A program made the position numbers and the translations under genes. This document shows positions 41,473 to 50,977 of a stretch of DNA of 64,000 bases, one piece after another; position 1 is the stretch's first letter, and each line of letters opens with the position of its first letter. Origin of the DNA: Paenibacillus sp. UNC499MF (lineage in GTDB: Bacteria; Bacillota; Bacilli; Paenibacillales; NBRC-103111). Location: positions 747,905 to 811,904 of the forward strand of contig NZ_FNVF01000001.1 in the NCBI RefSeq assembly GCF_900107975.1, given 5' to 3'. The notes beneath the pieces were generated by a model. It saw only the letters and a list, made by a program, of their open reading frames with translations. It did not search any database and was not told where the DNA came from.

Positions 41473-44130
41473 ATGAAAAAGATTGGCGTCAGTCTGGCCG
41501 TATCCATCACGGCGTTCGCGGCGATGGGGTTATCCGCTTCCGCGGCGCAGCCCCATTCCTCGTACTGGTATCCGGAGCAATTGCTGAAATGGAGCCCGGG
41601 TTCCGATCCCGACGCGAAGTTCAACCGCGGCTCGATCCCGCTGCAAGAGCGCTTTACGGGCGATAAAGTGAACGCAAACGCGTCCAAGGAGCCCAAAATC
41701 GTGGCGCTTTCCGCGCTTAATGCGGGAACGAGCGGCGTTCCTTCCCAGGGCTCCGACAAATTTACGGCCAATACGTTCGGATATTGGCAGTACGTGGACA
41801 AGCTCGTCTATTGGGGAGGCTCCGCCGGAGAAGGCATCATCGTGCCTCCGAGCGCCGATGCGATAGACGCGGCCCACAAGAACGGCGTGCCGATCATGGG
41901 CACCGTATTTTTCCCGCCGAGCGTGTACGGGGGCAAGTACGACTGGGTGAAGCAGACGCTCCAGCAGAAGCCGGACGGATCGTTCCCGGTAGCCGACAAG
42001 CTGATCGAGGTGGCGAAAACGTACGGTTTCGACGGCTGGTTCATTAACCAGGAAACCGAGGGCGGAACTCCGGCGGATGCGCAGAAGATGAAGCAATTCC
42101 TGGCTTATCTGGAAGCCCGCAAATCCCCGTCCATGCAGATCATGTGGTACGATTCCATGACCAAAGACGGTACGATCAGCTGGCAGAACGCGCTGAACGA
42201 CAAGAACGAGATGTTCCTGCAGGACAAGCAGCAGAAAGTTTCGGACAGCATGTTCCTCAACTTCTGGTGGAAGGACCTGGCCGGCTCGGCCGCCAAAGCG
42301 AAAAGCCTGGGCCGGAGCCCGTACGAGCTGTTCGCGGGCATCGACGTCGAGGCCAAAGGCTACGATACCGGCATACAGTGGGACATGCTGTTCCCGAAAG
42401 GCAAGCTGGCGGCGACTTCGCTGGGCATTTACCGTCCCGACTGGGCGTTTAACAGCGCGGAGAACATGAAGGACTTTTTCGCCAGGGAGAATAAGTTCTG
42501 GGTCGGCCAGAACGGTAATCCTTCCGATACGGAGACAAACCTTGCCTGGAAGGGCATGGCTCATTATGTCGCCGAGCAATCCCCGGTCAACAAGCTGCCG
42601 TTCGTGACGCATTTCAACACGGGAAGCGGGCAGCAGTACTACGCGGACGGCAAACTAGTGCGCGATAAAGGCTGGAACAACCGCAGCCTGCAGGATATTT
42701 TGCCGACCTGGCGCTGGATGGCGGAGAGCAAAGGAACCGCGCTTAAACCGAGCTTCGACTGGACCGACGCCTATTACGGCGGCAGTTCGCTCAAGGTGGA
42801 AGGGACGCTGAGTCCGGCCAATGCCACGACGCTCAAGCTGTACCGGACGGACCTGACCGTCGAACCGGCCACTAAACTGTCGGTTACCTATAAAACTTCA
42901 CAGAAGCCGGGGATGAAAGTCGCCTTGACTTTTGCGGGTCCGAAGGAAGAAGTCGTTTATCTGGACGTGAAGGATAAAGTTCAGCCGGGCTGGACGACCG
43001 AAACGTTTAATTTGACGCCTTATAAGGGAAAACGCCTGACATCGATTTCGCTCGTCTTTGGCTCCAAAGAAACGATTCCGGCTTATGCGATCAACATCGG
43101 CAAGCTTTCGGTCAGCAGCGCCAAAGAAGAAAATCAGGCGCCTCTGCCGGCCGTTAAGGACCTTAAGGTCACCGGCTCCGATTTCCGCGACGGCATTTAC
43201 GGAGATGCCCGCCTGGAGTGGACGGCTCTAGGCAAGGATGTGAAGCAGTATGAAATTTATCGGGTGCTTCCGGACGGTAAAGAGGAGTTCATAGGAGCTA
43301 CTCCCAATAACGTTTACTATGTTCCCGAGATGAAAAGAAGCAATAAAGAAGACACGACCGTACTGAAGGTGGTCGCGGTCAACGGGCAGTACCGGGCGGG
43401 GCAGGCCGCCGAGACGGCGATCGGGTGGCCGGCTTATCCGAAACCGGAGGCCCGTTTTAAAACGGATAAAACGCTTGTCGCTCCCGGTGAGCAGGTGAAG
43501 CTGATCGACCAGTCGACGGAAGTCACCGAAGAGTGGCAGTGGACGATCAAGGGAGGAAGCCCTTCCGCAAGTACGGACAAACAGCCGGTCGTGACGTTTG
43601 CCGAAGAAGGGACGTACAGCGTAACGCTTACGGCCAAAAACAGCTCGGGCCAAGATTCCGTGACCAAACAGGCGCTTATTACCGTCCGCAAAGACGCGGG
43701 GGAGGCCGTTAACCTGGCGCTGGGCAAAACCGCCAAAGCGGACAACGCCTGCGGTCCCGCGGAAGGAGCGGCTAACGCGGTGGACGGCAAAGTGACGGAC
43801 AACAGCAAATGGTGCGCCTTGGGCAATCTGCCTCACTGGCTCACGGTAGATCTGGGAGCGGAGAAGACCATCAGCGGATTCGTCCTGAAAAATGCCGAAG
43901 CGGGCGGCGAATGGGCAGGCTTCAACACGAGCGGCTACACCGTGCAGGTGAGTGCGGACGGCGTTACGTGGACAGACGTCCTTGAGGTTACAGGAAACAC
44001 CGCCGGTGAAACCTATGATGCAGTAGCACTGGTGAAGGCGCGCTATGTGAAGCTGAACATCGTTAAAGCGAGCCAGGGCGGGGATACGGCGGCCCGGATC
44101 TACGAATTCGAGGTGCGCGGACTTCAGTAA
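41473..44130 (+). CDS. Secreted endo-beta-N-acetylglucosaminidase, GH85
   Basis: 885 residues. Signal peptide MKKIGVSLAVSITAFAAMG ending in ASA-A, so secreted. GH85 barrel from about residue 35 to 430; the catalytic pair Asn192 and Glu194 sits in FDGWFINQETEGG (substrate-assisted mechanism). Then a beta-sandwich near 445-560, a fibronectin-like segment, a PKD-type segment near 680-750 and a C-terminal F5/8 type C (CBM32-like) domain from about 760. Cleaves between the two core GlcNAc units of N-glycans. AGGAGGTCACAA before ATG 41473. Confidence 0.93.
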   Translation: MKKIGVSLAVSITAFAAMGLSASAAQPHSSYWYPEQLLKWSPGSDPDAKFNRGSIPLQERFTGDKVNANASKEPKIVALSALNAGTSGVPSQGSDKFTANTFGYWQYVDKLVYWGGSAGEGIIVPPSADAIDAAHKNGVPIMGTVFFPPSVYGGKYDWVKQTLQQKPDGSFPVADKLIEVAKTYGFDGWFINQETEGGTPADAQKMKQFLAYLEARKSPSMQIMWYDSMTKDGTISWQNALNDKNEMFLQDKQQKVSDSMFLNFWWKDLAGSAAKAKSLGRSPYELFAGIDVEAKGYDTGIQWDMLFPKGKLAATSLGIYRPDWAFNSAENMKDFFARENKFWVGQNGNPSDTETNLAWKGMAHYVAEQSPVNKLPFVTHFNTGSGQQYYADGKLVRDKGWNNRSLQDILPTWRWMAESKGTALKPSFDWTDAYYGGSSLKVEGTLSPANATTLKLYRTDLTVEPATKLSVTYKTSQKPGMKVALTFAGPKEEVVYLDVKDKVQPGWTTETFNLTPYKGKRLTSISLVFGSKETIPAYAINIGKLSVSSAKEENQAPLPAVKDLKVTGSDFRDGIYGDARLEWTALGKDVKQYEIYRVLPDGKEEFIGATPNNVYYVPEMKRSNKEDTTVLKVVAVNGQYRAGQAAETAIGWPAYPKPEARFKTDKTLVAPGEQVKLIDQSTEVTEEWQWTIKGGSPSASTDKQPVVTFAEEGTYSVTLTAKNSSGQDSVTKQALITVRKDAGEAVNLALGKTAKADNACGPAEGAANAVDGKVTDNSKWCALGNLPHWLTVDLGAEKTISGFVLKNAEAGGEWAGFNTSGYTVQVSADGVTWTDVLEVTGNTAGETYDAVALVKARYVKLNIVKASQGGDTAARIYEFEVRGLQ

Positions 44131-44178
44131 ACCGGATCAACGGATTCGCATAAGCAGCCGCCAGGAAATTGCGGCAAC

Positions 44179-44230
44179 AAAAAAAGACCGTTTCGTCAGC
44201 CTGCGGAGGCTGTGCGGAACGGTCTTTTTT
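44179..44230. terminator. Bidirectional terminator
   Basis: AAAAAAGACCGTT / AACGGTCTTTTTT with a smaller hairpin inside, between convergent GH85 and DUF6483 genes. Confidence 0.9.
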
Positions 44231-44302
44231 GTGCAGGTAAAGCGCTCTGCCGCGGCAATAGCGCTGTGGAGAGCGAAGCGGACGGAGCCGGCAGCCGCCA
44301 GG

Positions 44303-45025
44303 TCAGCCGATGCTCTCCGCGCTCCCGGCGGCGGTGCCTGTCCCGCCGGCCGACAGCCGGGGCCAGGAGGCCTCCCACTCGCGCAGGCCTGCTTCGACTT
44401 CGTCGCGGGGAAGCTTGCCCTCTTGCAGCGCTTCGTCGCTGCAGTCGAGCAGCCGCCGGTAGAAGGCGGCGCCCCACCCGGGAAGATCGGCGTCTTCCGG
44501 AGCGCCTCTGTCTTTCAGCTCATAGAGCAGGTTCTCCGCTTCGTCATAGCTTCCGGCGGCGGAGCAGTACTCCATGAGCTTGAACAGGACATGCGGAGGC
44601 TGGCGGTACGCTTTCAGCCGGTGGTTCAAGTAGGCGATCTCCGCATGAAGGGAAATATCGTCCGATTCCGCGCCCAGCTCGGCCGCCATCAAATAAAAAT
44701 ACAGCGCATTGACTCTGCGCTGGTAAGCTTCGCGCTCCCCGGACATTTCTTCGTAAATGTCCGCTTCCTCGCGGAGCAGCTTGGCGGCTGCCAAGAGCTT
44801 CTCGCCGCTCAGCGAGGCCCCCGTCATCAGCATGCGCAGAGCGTCTTCCTCCGGAACGGAGCCGAGAAGCTTGGACGGAGGCAGCTGCATCCGTCCGTAG
44901 AGCTCGCCGAGCGCGGCCAGTGCTTCCGCATGCTTTTTCTCTTTGCGGAGCTTGAGGATACGGGTGGCAATCGCTTCGGTCATCTGCGTGATCATCGTCA
45001 ATAAGTAATCTTTCCGTTCGAACAA
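44303..45025 (-). CDS. DUF6483 family protein
   Basis: 240 residues, helical and soluble. Begins MFERKDYLLTMITQMTEAI and matches from memory the Bacilli DUF6483 family; middle segment has TPR-like repeats (AAELGAESDDISLHAEIAYL, GSYDEAENLLYELKDRG). Function unknown. Ribosome site GGAGGA just before the ATG. It is next to the YpdA gene on the same strand with a 57-base gap. Confidence 0.85.
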   Translation of the reverse strand: MFERKDYLLTMITQMTEAIATRILKLRKEKKHAEALAALGELYGRMQLPPSKLLGSVPEEDALRMLMTGASLSGEKLLAAAKLLREEADIYEEMSGEREAYQRRVNALYFYLMAAELGAESDDISLHAEIAYLNHRLKAYRQPPHVLFKLMEYCSAAGSYDEAENLLYELKDRGAPEDADLPGWGAAFYRRLLDCSDEALQEGKLPRDEVEAGLREWEASWPRLSAGGTGTAAGSAESIG

Positions 45026-45082
45026 GCTCGTTCCTCCTTATCGCGGCGGCGCGTTCTGCCAGGCAGCGGCAGCCGGGGTGAT

Positions 45083-46072
45083 TTAGCTGTTGGCTTCGTT
45101 ATCCCGCTTCGAGGCGATGTGGCGTGCGATGGCCACGCCATGCTTGCGGCCCGTCTCGATGAAAATCTCGTTGGCGTTGTGGCCCGAAGCGATAACGCCG
45201 GCGACATACAGACCCGGCACGTTGGATTCCATGGTCTCGGGATCATAAAGAGGCTTCAGATGCTCGCCTTGAAGCTCCACGCCCGATTCGATCATCAAGG
45301 TCCGGTCGGGCCGGAAGCCGGTGAGAGCGAGAACGAAATCGTTATCGAGTACGGTTTGCGTCCCGCCGGTGTCGACGGTTACCGTGAGATCGTCGATCTG
45401 TACGACACGGGAAGAGTAAAGCATGCGGATATGGCCCTTGGAGACCATGCTTTCGAAAATCGGTCTCACCCAGGGCTTGATGGACGGAGACATTTGCTCC
45501 TGCCGGTACACGACCGTAACTTCGGCGCCGACGCGCATCAGATCCAGTGCCGCATCGATGGCCGAATTGTTGCCGCCGATAATGGCGACCTTCATATTCG
45601 TATAGGGATGTGCCTCCCGGTAATAATGAGTTACTTTCGGAAGGTCCTCTCCCGGGATTCCGAGCAGGTTCGGCGTATCGAAATAGCCGGTTGAAATGAC
45701 CACATGCTTTGCTTCGGTTTCGATCTGCCGCCCGCCGCGGTTCACGGAAGTGACGATAAAACAGCCGTCCTTCTTACGAATGGAAGTGACTTCTTCGTAG
45801 CTCCGGATGTTCAGATCGAAATGGCGGGCAACGTTGCGGTAATAAAAAAGTGCTTCCTGGCGGCTGGGCTTGTCGCTTGGCGTCGTGAACGGGATATCGC
45901 CGATTTCCAGCAGATCGGGCGTACTGAAAAACTGGAGATGGGTCGGGTACAAATAAATGGAATTCACGATGCAGTGCTTCTCGATCACGAGCGCGGGGAT
46001 GCCCGCTTTCTTGAGTTCGACGGCAGCCGAGATTCCGCAAGGACCGGCTCCGACAATGATGACTTCTTCCAT
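45083..46072 (-). CDS. ypdA: YpdA family bacillithiol disulfide reductase
   Basis: 329 residues. N-terminal FAD-binding GAGPCGISAAVELKKAG, a second NADPH site IIGGNNSAIDAALDL near residue 160, and the C-terminal family signature GLYVAGVIASGHNANEIFIETG. YpdA reduces bacillithiol disulfide in Bacilli. GGAGG ten bases before ATG 46072 selects the start. No bacillithiol synthesis gene is next to it, though a PIG-L deacetylase lies 4 kb away. Confidence 0.95.
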   Translation of the reverse strand: MEEVIIVGAGPCGISAAVELKKAGIPALVIEKHCIVNSIYLYPTHLQFFSTPDLLEIGDIPFTTPSDKPSRQEALFYYRNVARHFDLNIRSYEEVTSIRKKDGCFIVTSVNRGGRQIETEAKHVVISTGYFDTPNLLGIPGEDLPKVTHYYREAHPYTNMKVAIIGGNNSAIDAALDLMRVGAEVTVVYRQEQMSPSIKPWVRPIFESMVSKGHIRMLYSSRVVQIDDLTVTVDTGGTQTVLDNDFVLALTGFRPDRTLMIESGVELQGEHLKPLYDPETMESNVPGLYVAGVIASGHNANEIFIETGRKHGVAIARHIASKRDNEANS

Positions 46073-46336
46073 AAGATGGTGGCCTCCTTCCGTCACGGAT
46101 GAAGACAGGCGTAAATATTCCTACTTGCGTCTGACAGTAAGCAGCGACGGTTTTTATTCCATAGTAACGCAATCGGAGATAAAAACACAACCTGACGGCC
46201 CATGCATGTCCCGGCGTTTTTTGCGTCTTATTGAATCTGAACCGTGATCGGGCGGGCAAAAGAAAAAGCACGTTCCGGCGGGGAACGCGCCCATGTACAA
46301 GACGGGACGGTTCCTTACTGCCGGAACGTGCTTCTT

Positions 46337-47791
46337 TTAGCCGTGTCCGCCCGGGGCCGCAAGGCCGGCCCGCTCTACGAGCCGGCGGCTCTCTTCATTG
46401 AGCCCTGTAACGGATACGTGTTTCTGGAGAAGATCGTATTTCAGGATTACTTTGGAAATAGCCGTAACGGCCGAATGATCCCACACGTGGGAATGGGAAA
46501 AGTCGATCACGATCCGCTGCGGATCGTTCATATAGTCGAACTGCTCGATGAAATGCGTCATCGTGCCGAAAAACATTTGTCCGGATACGGTATATGTTTT
46601 GGTACCGGCGGCATCCATACTTGCCGTCGTGCGTATTTTGGCCATTTTCCAGGCGAAAACGACCGCGCTGATCAGAACGCCAGCGAAGACGCCCTTGGAC
46701 AAGTCGTGAGTGGCAACGACAATCGCTACCGTGACAATCATAACCAGCGCGTCGGACAGCGGAATTTTCGCCATTTGGGGAATGGACTTCCAATCGAACG
46801 TACCGATGGAGACCATGATCATGACGCCGACGAGAGCCGCCATCGGAATTTTCTCGACGACGGGGCCGAGCACAAGGATCAGGAACAGCAGGAACAGACC
46901 GGCAACCAGCGTGGACAAACGGGTCCGCCCGCCCGACTTGATGTTGATGACGGATTGTCCGATCATGGCACAGCCCGCCATTCCGCCGAAGAAGCCGGTA
47001 ACGACGTTGGCGACGCCCTGACCGCGGACTTCGCGATTTTTGTCGCTCGGCGTATCCGTCATTTCATCGAGGATCGTGGCCGTGAGCAGCGATTCGAGAA
47101 TCCCGACAAAAGCAAGTGACAGAGAGAACGGGAAAATGATTTTGAGGGTTTCCCACGTAAACAGGACTTGCGGTACATGGAACAAAGGCAGCGAGCTTGT
47201 GATCCGGCCCATGTCGCCGACCGTATTGACCCCGATGCCGAAAGAAATGGTAACAATGGAAACCAGGATAATTGCCGCAAGTGCGGACGGAAACGCCTTC
47301 GTGAATCTCGGCAGAATGTAAATAATGGCAAGCGTTACGCCGACGAGCGCGTACATGACCCAGCTTTGACCGGCAAAATGAGTAAGCTGCGCCATAAAAA
47401 TAAGGATCGCAAGCGCGTTCACGAATCCGGTCATAACCGATTGGGGCACAAAGCGGACCAGTTTGCCAAGTTTAAGCAGACCGAGAATATATTGAAGGAT
47501 TCCGGTCAGGACCGTCGCCGCGAACAGGTACTCCAGGCCGTATTGTTTGACAAGCGGAGCCATAACGAGCGCCATCGCTCCTGTGGCCGCCGAAATCATG
47601 CCGGGTCTGCCGCCGAAGAATGAAATGACGAGCGCCATCGTAAACGAGGCGTACAGTCCGACCATGGGATCGACCCCGGCGATAATCGAGAAAGCGATAG
47701 CTTCCGGAATAAGCGCCAGCGCTACCGTTATCCCCGACAAAATGTCGCTGCGCGGATTGGAAAACCAGGTTTTATTCAGTTGTCTAAGCAA
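46337..47791 (-). CDS. SulP family anion transporter with STAS domain
   Basis: 484 residues, ten to twelve membrane segments with the SulP signature [31 protein letters not shown] near the N-terminus and a C-terminal STAS domain from about residue 390 ([22 protein letters not shown]). Transports sulfate, bicarbonate or another anion. Start TTG 47791 follows AGGAGG at nine bases; an upstream GTG lacks a ribosome site. Transcribed alone, divergent from an M29 aminopeptidase. Confidence 0.93.
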   Translation of the reverse strand: MLRQLNKTWFSNPRSDILSGITVALALIPEAIAFSIIAGVDPMVGLYASFTMALVISFFGGRPGMISAATGAMALVMAPLVKQYGLEYLFAATVLTGILQYILGLLKLGKLVRFVPQSVMTGFVNALAILIFMAQLTHFAGQSWVMYALVGVTLAIIYILPRFTKAFPSALAAIILVSIVTISFGIGVNTVGDMGRITSSLPLFHVPQVLFTWETLKIIFPFSLSLAFVGILESLLTATILDEMTDTPSDKNREVRGQGVANVVTGFFGGMAGCAMIGQSVINIKSGGRTRLSTLVAGLFLLFLILVLGPVVEKIPMAALVGVMIMVSIGTFDWKSIPQMAKIPLSDALVMIVTVAIVVATHDLSKGVFAGVLISAVVFAWKMAKIRTTASMDAAGTKTYTVSGQMFFGTMTHFIEQFDYMNDPQRIVIDFSHSHVWDHSAVTAISKVILKYDLLQKHVSVTGLNEESRRLVERAGLAAPGGHG

Positions 47792-48139
47792 GTTGAGAAT
47801 CCTCCTCTGGTATAAGTTCAGCTGGTGTATAGGGTGACTTTCCACTCTCAGGAAAGTCGGGGCCGTTGATCACTACAAGACATTATAACGAAGAGAGGAA
47901 GGCGTTTCATTTCGAATAAAGACGGTGATAGCGCTTAAATCGCCTTTTTTCTCCCGTTTTCTTGTTTTTTCGAAAAAATAAAGACTTCTTATTGATGATT
48001 CCACGCGTATAAGAGGATGACGGACAGGGGGAAGAAATTCAATCAATCATCCGTCATTTGGAGCGGACTTTCTTTTTTGGAGTAGGAGGAGTAGAGTAAA
48101 AGGGTGCTCAGTTATTATTTACATAGGGGGTTGTCGTTC
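47792..48139. other. 348-bp region between divergent genes
   Basis: Promoters for the SulP and M29 genes must lie here. The only structure noted is an ATGACGGA / TCCGTCAT inverted repeat (48017-48057) with a 25-base gap, upstream of the aminopeptidase. Nothing else recognised. Confidence 0.5.
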
Positions 48140-49372
48140 ATGACATCATTCCAGAAACAACTGGAGAAATATGCCGAACTGGTCGTAAAAGTAGGCGTTA
48201 ACATTCAACCGGGACAGATTCTGTACATCGAATCGCCGATCGAAAGTGTGGAGTTTACGCGTCACGTCGTAAGAAAAGCTTACGAAGCGGGCGCCAAATT
48301 CGTTGAGGTTAACTGGAGCGACGAGCAGACGACGCGCATTCGGTACGAATCCGCGCCTGACGAGTCGTTTGATTTCTACCCGGAATGGACGGCGAGAATG
48401 ATGGAGCAGCTTGCCGAAGGCAACGGGGCTCTGCTGAATATCAAGGTGCCCGATCCGGAACTGTTCAAGGGCATCGATACGGGCAAAATTTCCCGTGCCG
48501 GCAAAGCGGCTTCGATCGCGAGACAACGCTTCCAGAGTTATGTGCGCAACCATAAATTCAGTTGGTGTCTCGTCAAAGCGCCGACTAAAGCGTGGGCGGA
48601 CAAAGTTTTCGCCGATTTGCCCGAGGACGAGCGCGTATCCGTCATGTGGGACACGATCTTTAAAATGAACCGTGTCGACAAGGACGATCCGGTCGCCGCC
48701 TGGAAAGATCATATCGCTCAATTGTCCGAGACGCATGAGCGGCTGACCGGCAAGAAGTACCGCCGCCTGCATTATAAAGCGCCGGGAACGGACCTGACCG
48801 TGGAGCTGCCCGAAGGCCACTTGTGGCTCGGCGGCGGGGGCGAAAACGAGCAGGGCGATTATTTCGTCGCCAATATGCCGACCGAAGAAGTGTTCACCAT
48901 GCCGAAGCGCGACGGAGTAAACGGAACGGTATCAAGCACAATGCCGCTGAACCTGGGCGGCCGTCTCGTCGATAAGTTCAAGCTCACGTTCAAGGACGGA
49001 GTCGTGGTCGACTATACCGCCGAAGTCGGGCAGGAGCATCTCAAATCCCTGTTCGAAACCGACGAGGGAGCGAAGCGTCTCGGAGAAGTGGCGCTGGTGC
49101 CGCACGATTCGCCGATTTCGAATTTGAACCGGATCTTCTACAACACCGGCATCGACGAGAACGCGTCCTGCCATTTTGCCGTCGGAAGCGCGTATCCGTT
49201 CACTCTGGAGAACGGGACCAAGATGAGCCAGGAAGAACTGCTGGAGAGAGGCGCCAACGTGAGTCTGACGCACGTCGACTTTATGGTCGGCTCCGCCGAT
49301 CTCGACATCGACGGGGAACTGGCTGACGGCACGATTGAGCCGGTCTTCCGCAAAGGCAACTGGGTAAAATAA
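48140..49372 (+). CDS. M29 family metallo-aminopeptidase (long form)
   Basis: 410 residues, standard length for the AmpS/aminopeptidase T family. Metal ligands visible near the C-terminus (GEVALVPHDSPIS, then VSLTHVDFMVGSADLDIDG with His and Asp). AGGGGG precedes ATG 48140; the frame opens at 48104. Distinct from the short M29 protein at 7691-8806. Cytosolic peptide turnover is the likely role. Confidence 0.95.
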   Translation: MTSFQKQLEKYAELVVKVGVNIQPGQILYIESPIESVEFTRHVVRKAYEAGAKFVEVNWSDEQTTRIRYESAPDESFDFYPEWTARMMEQLAEGNGALLNIKVPDPELFKGIDTGKISRAGKAASIARQRFQSYVRNHKFSWCLVKAPTKAWADKVFADLPEDERVSVMWDTIFKMNRVDKDDPVAAWKDHIAQLSETHERLTGKKYRRLHYKAPGTDLTVELPEGHLWLGGGGENEQGDYFVANMPTEEVFTMPKRDGVNGTVSSTMPLNLGGRLVDKFKLTFKDGVVVDYTAEVGQEHLKSLFETDEGAKRLGEVALVPHDSPISNLNRIFYNTGIDENASCHFAVGSAYPFTLENGTKMSQEELLERGANVSLTHVDFMVGSADLDIDGELADGTIEPVFRKGNWVK

Positions 49373-49388
49373 TGGGTTATTCCGTGCA

Positions 49389-49428
49389 AAAAGCGCCGGG
49401 GACTTTTCAGTCCCGGCGCTTGTTTTCT
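49389..49428 (+). terminator. Rho-independent terminator
   Basis: AAGCGCCGGGA / TCCCGGCGCTT with a T-rich tail, after the second M29 gene. Confidence 0.9.
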
Positions 49429-49453
49429 TTTATTGCCGTATGGGCGTTCGTCC

Positions 49454-49627
49454 TTATAAATTGCGGCTGTTCTCGTCCTGATGGGTGCCGCTGATCTCGT
49501 TGCGTGTATTCCATTCCTCCGCCTGAGGCTCGATGTCCTGTTTGCGGTCAACTTTGTGCTCCTGCTCGGGAGAATTGCGGTCGGGATTTTTCTCGTTGCG
49601 AACTTCTTGTCCTTTGGGTTGTTCCAT
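49454..49627 (-). CDS. Small charged protein (57 aa)
   Basis: 57 residues from MEQPKGQEVRNEK to DENSRNL, extremely hydrophilic (Glu, Gln, Asn, Asp, Arg, Lys) and likely disordered. GGAGGGA lies eight bases before ATG 49627; an ATG two codons earlier is too close to it. Convergent with the M29 gene, sharing the terminator region. Resembles small spore-coat or stress proteins in composition only. Confidence 0.65.
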   Translation of the reverse strand: MEQPKGQEVRNEKNPDRNSPEQEHKVDRKQDIEPQAEEWNTRNEISGTHQDENSRNL

Positions 49628-49829
49628 GTCCATTCCCTCCTAAATGTGTCGGTTATGTATACATACCCTTCCCGGAGCGGGGGAAAACAAGCGGTACTTG
49701 CGCCACACGGCCGTGTAAGGCTTATAATAAGGAGGAAGCGGATCGGAACGGTCCGGAACGAAACTACGTACATAGCCGACTCATCGTGAACCACGGTTCG
49801 GGAGAGTCATCGGGAGGAGGAGCCGAAGC

Positions 49830-50105
49830 ATGCAAATTAAGATCACGGAAACCGCATCGGATCTTTTCAGGAAAGACTGGGGATTCGGCGACGGGGATCA
49901 AGTTCGCATTTTCGTGCGTTACAGCGGCGGCGGCGAGGATGCCTTTACGTTCGGAATCATTAAGGATGCTCCGCATTACCCGGCCGTTACGGCCGAAGCC
50001 GGAGGCGTCACCTTTTTTATGGAGGAAAAGGATGTCTGGTATCTGGAGGGCAAAGATCTCCACGTAGACGGCATCGCCGAAGAAATCGTTCTGAAACGGC
50101 TGTGA
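49830..50105 (+). CDS. HesB/IscA-like protein without cysteines
   Basis: 91 residues. Fe-S_biosyn (HesB/YadR/YneR) fold is suggested by MQIKITETASDLFRKDWGFGDGDQVRIFVRY and the FTFGIIKDAPHYPAV segment. True A-type carriers have three conserved Cys that hold iron or a cluster; this protein has none, so it cannot be a normal carrier. GGGAGGAGGAG precedes the ATG. The deacetylase follows 37 bases later on the same strand. Confidence 0.85.
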   Translation: MQIKITETASDLFRKDWGFGDGDQVRIFVRYSGGGEDAFTFGIIKDAPHYPAVTAEAGGVTFFMEEKDVWYLEGKDLHVDGIAEEIVLKRL

Positions 50106-50142
50106 AAAGGTCAGTCTTATAACCGGAAGGAGTCGGATACGC

Positions 50143-50844
50143 ATGGCCCCTGTAGTCGCTTTTATATACGCGCACCCGGACGACGAATCGTTCGCGAGCG
50201 CCTGCCTGATCCGTTCTCTCGCGGACCGGGGAATACGCACCGTCCTGCTGTCCGCCACGCGCGGAGATGCGGGCAGACCGGGACCGCTCGGTCCCATGAC
50301 TCCCGAGCAGCTATCCGCCGCACGGGAGATCGAGCTGCAGACCGCCTGCGATCTGCTGGGCGTATCGGCCGTGAAGCACCTGGGGCTGCCGGACGGCAAG
50401 CTGGCCGCGCTGGACAGGGCGGTGCTGGCGGAAGCGGCGGCGGAATTTCTGAACGAAACGGGAGCGTCCGTCGTCGTGACATTTCCGGCGGACGGAATCA
50501 GCGGCCACCCGGATCACATCGCCGTTCATCATGCGGTGAACGAGGCCGTTCTCGGCGGACGGTGTCCTCACGTTCAGAAGTTGTATTACAACCTGCCCTT
50601 CGCGGGCGTAAAAGCGGATGAGCCTTCCGTACTCAGGCTCGAAACCGCGCCCTGCTGGAAGATCAAAGCCCGGGCCCTTCTGGCGCACCGGTCCCAGCAG
50701 TTTTCCGTGGAGAAGGCGTTCGGTCCAAGCGCAGCGCTCCTGGAGAACAAAGAGTTTCCTTACGAAAACTTCAGGCTCGTCTGGCTGCGCGGCGAGATAA
50801 ACCCCCTCCGCAAAGAAGAATCCGTATTGGACGATTTGATGTAG
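50143..50844 (+). CDS. PIG-L family deacetylase
   Basis: 233 residues. Zinc-binding AHPDDE at residues 10-15 and HPDH near residue 121 identify the LmbE/PIG-L fold, which removes N-acetyl groups from GlcNAc-type sugars. Could belong to the bacillithiol (BshB-like) pathway or to GlcNAc metabolism; it is not close enough to a known BshB to decide. AAGGAG upstream. Probably co-transcribed with the HesB-like gene. Confidence 0.9.
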   Translation: MAPVVAFIYAHPDDESFASACLIRSLADRGIRTVLLSATRGDAGRPGPLGPMTPEQLSAAREIELQTACDLLGVSAVKHLGLPDGKLAALDRAVLAEAAAEFLNETGASVVVTFPADGISGHPDHIAVHHAVNEAVLGGRCPHVQKLYYNLPFAGVKADEPSVLRLETAPCWKIKARALLAHRSQQFSVEKAFGPSAALLENKEFPYENFRLVWLRGEINPLRKEESVLDDLM

Positions 50845-50908
50845 CGCCCAGACAACTACGCTGCATCCGGCGGCTTAAACCGCCTATTCCGCCAAGCGCC
50901 CGTAAGTC

Positions 50909-50953
50909 AAAAAGCTCCGTACAAGCTGTATTCAGCCTGTACGGAGCTTTTTC
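50909..50953. terminator. Bidirectional terminator
   Basis: AAAAAGCTCCGTACA / TGTACGGAGCTTTTT between convergent deacetylase and hybrid kinase genes. Confidence 0.93.
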
Positions 50954-50977
50954 TGCGCGAATCGTTGTGTGCCGGTA

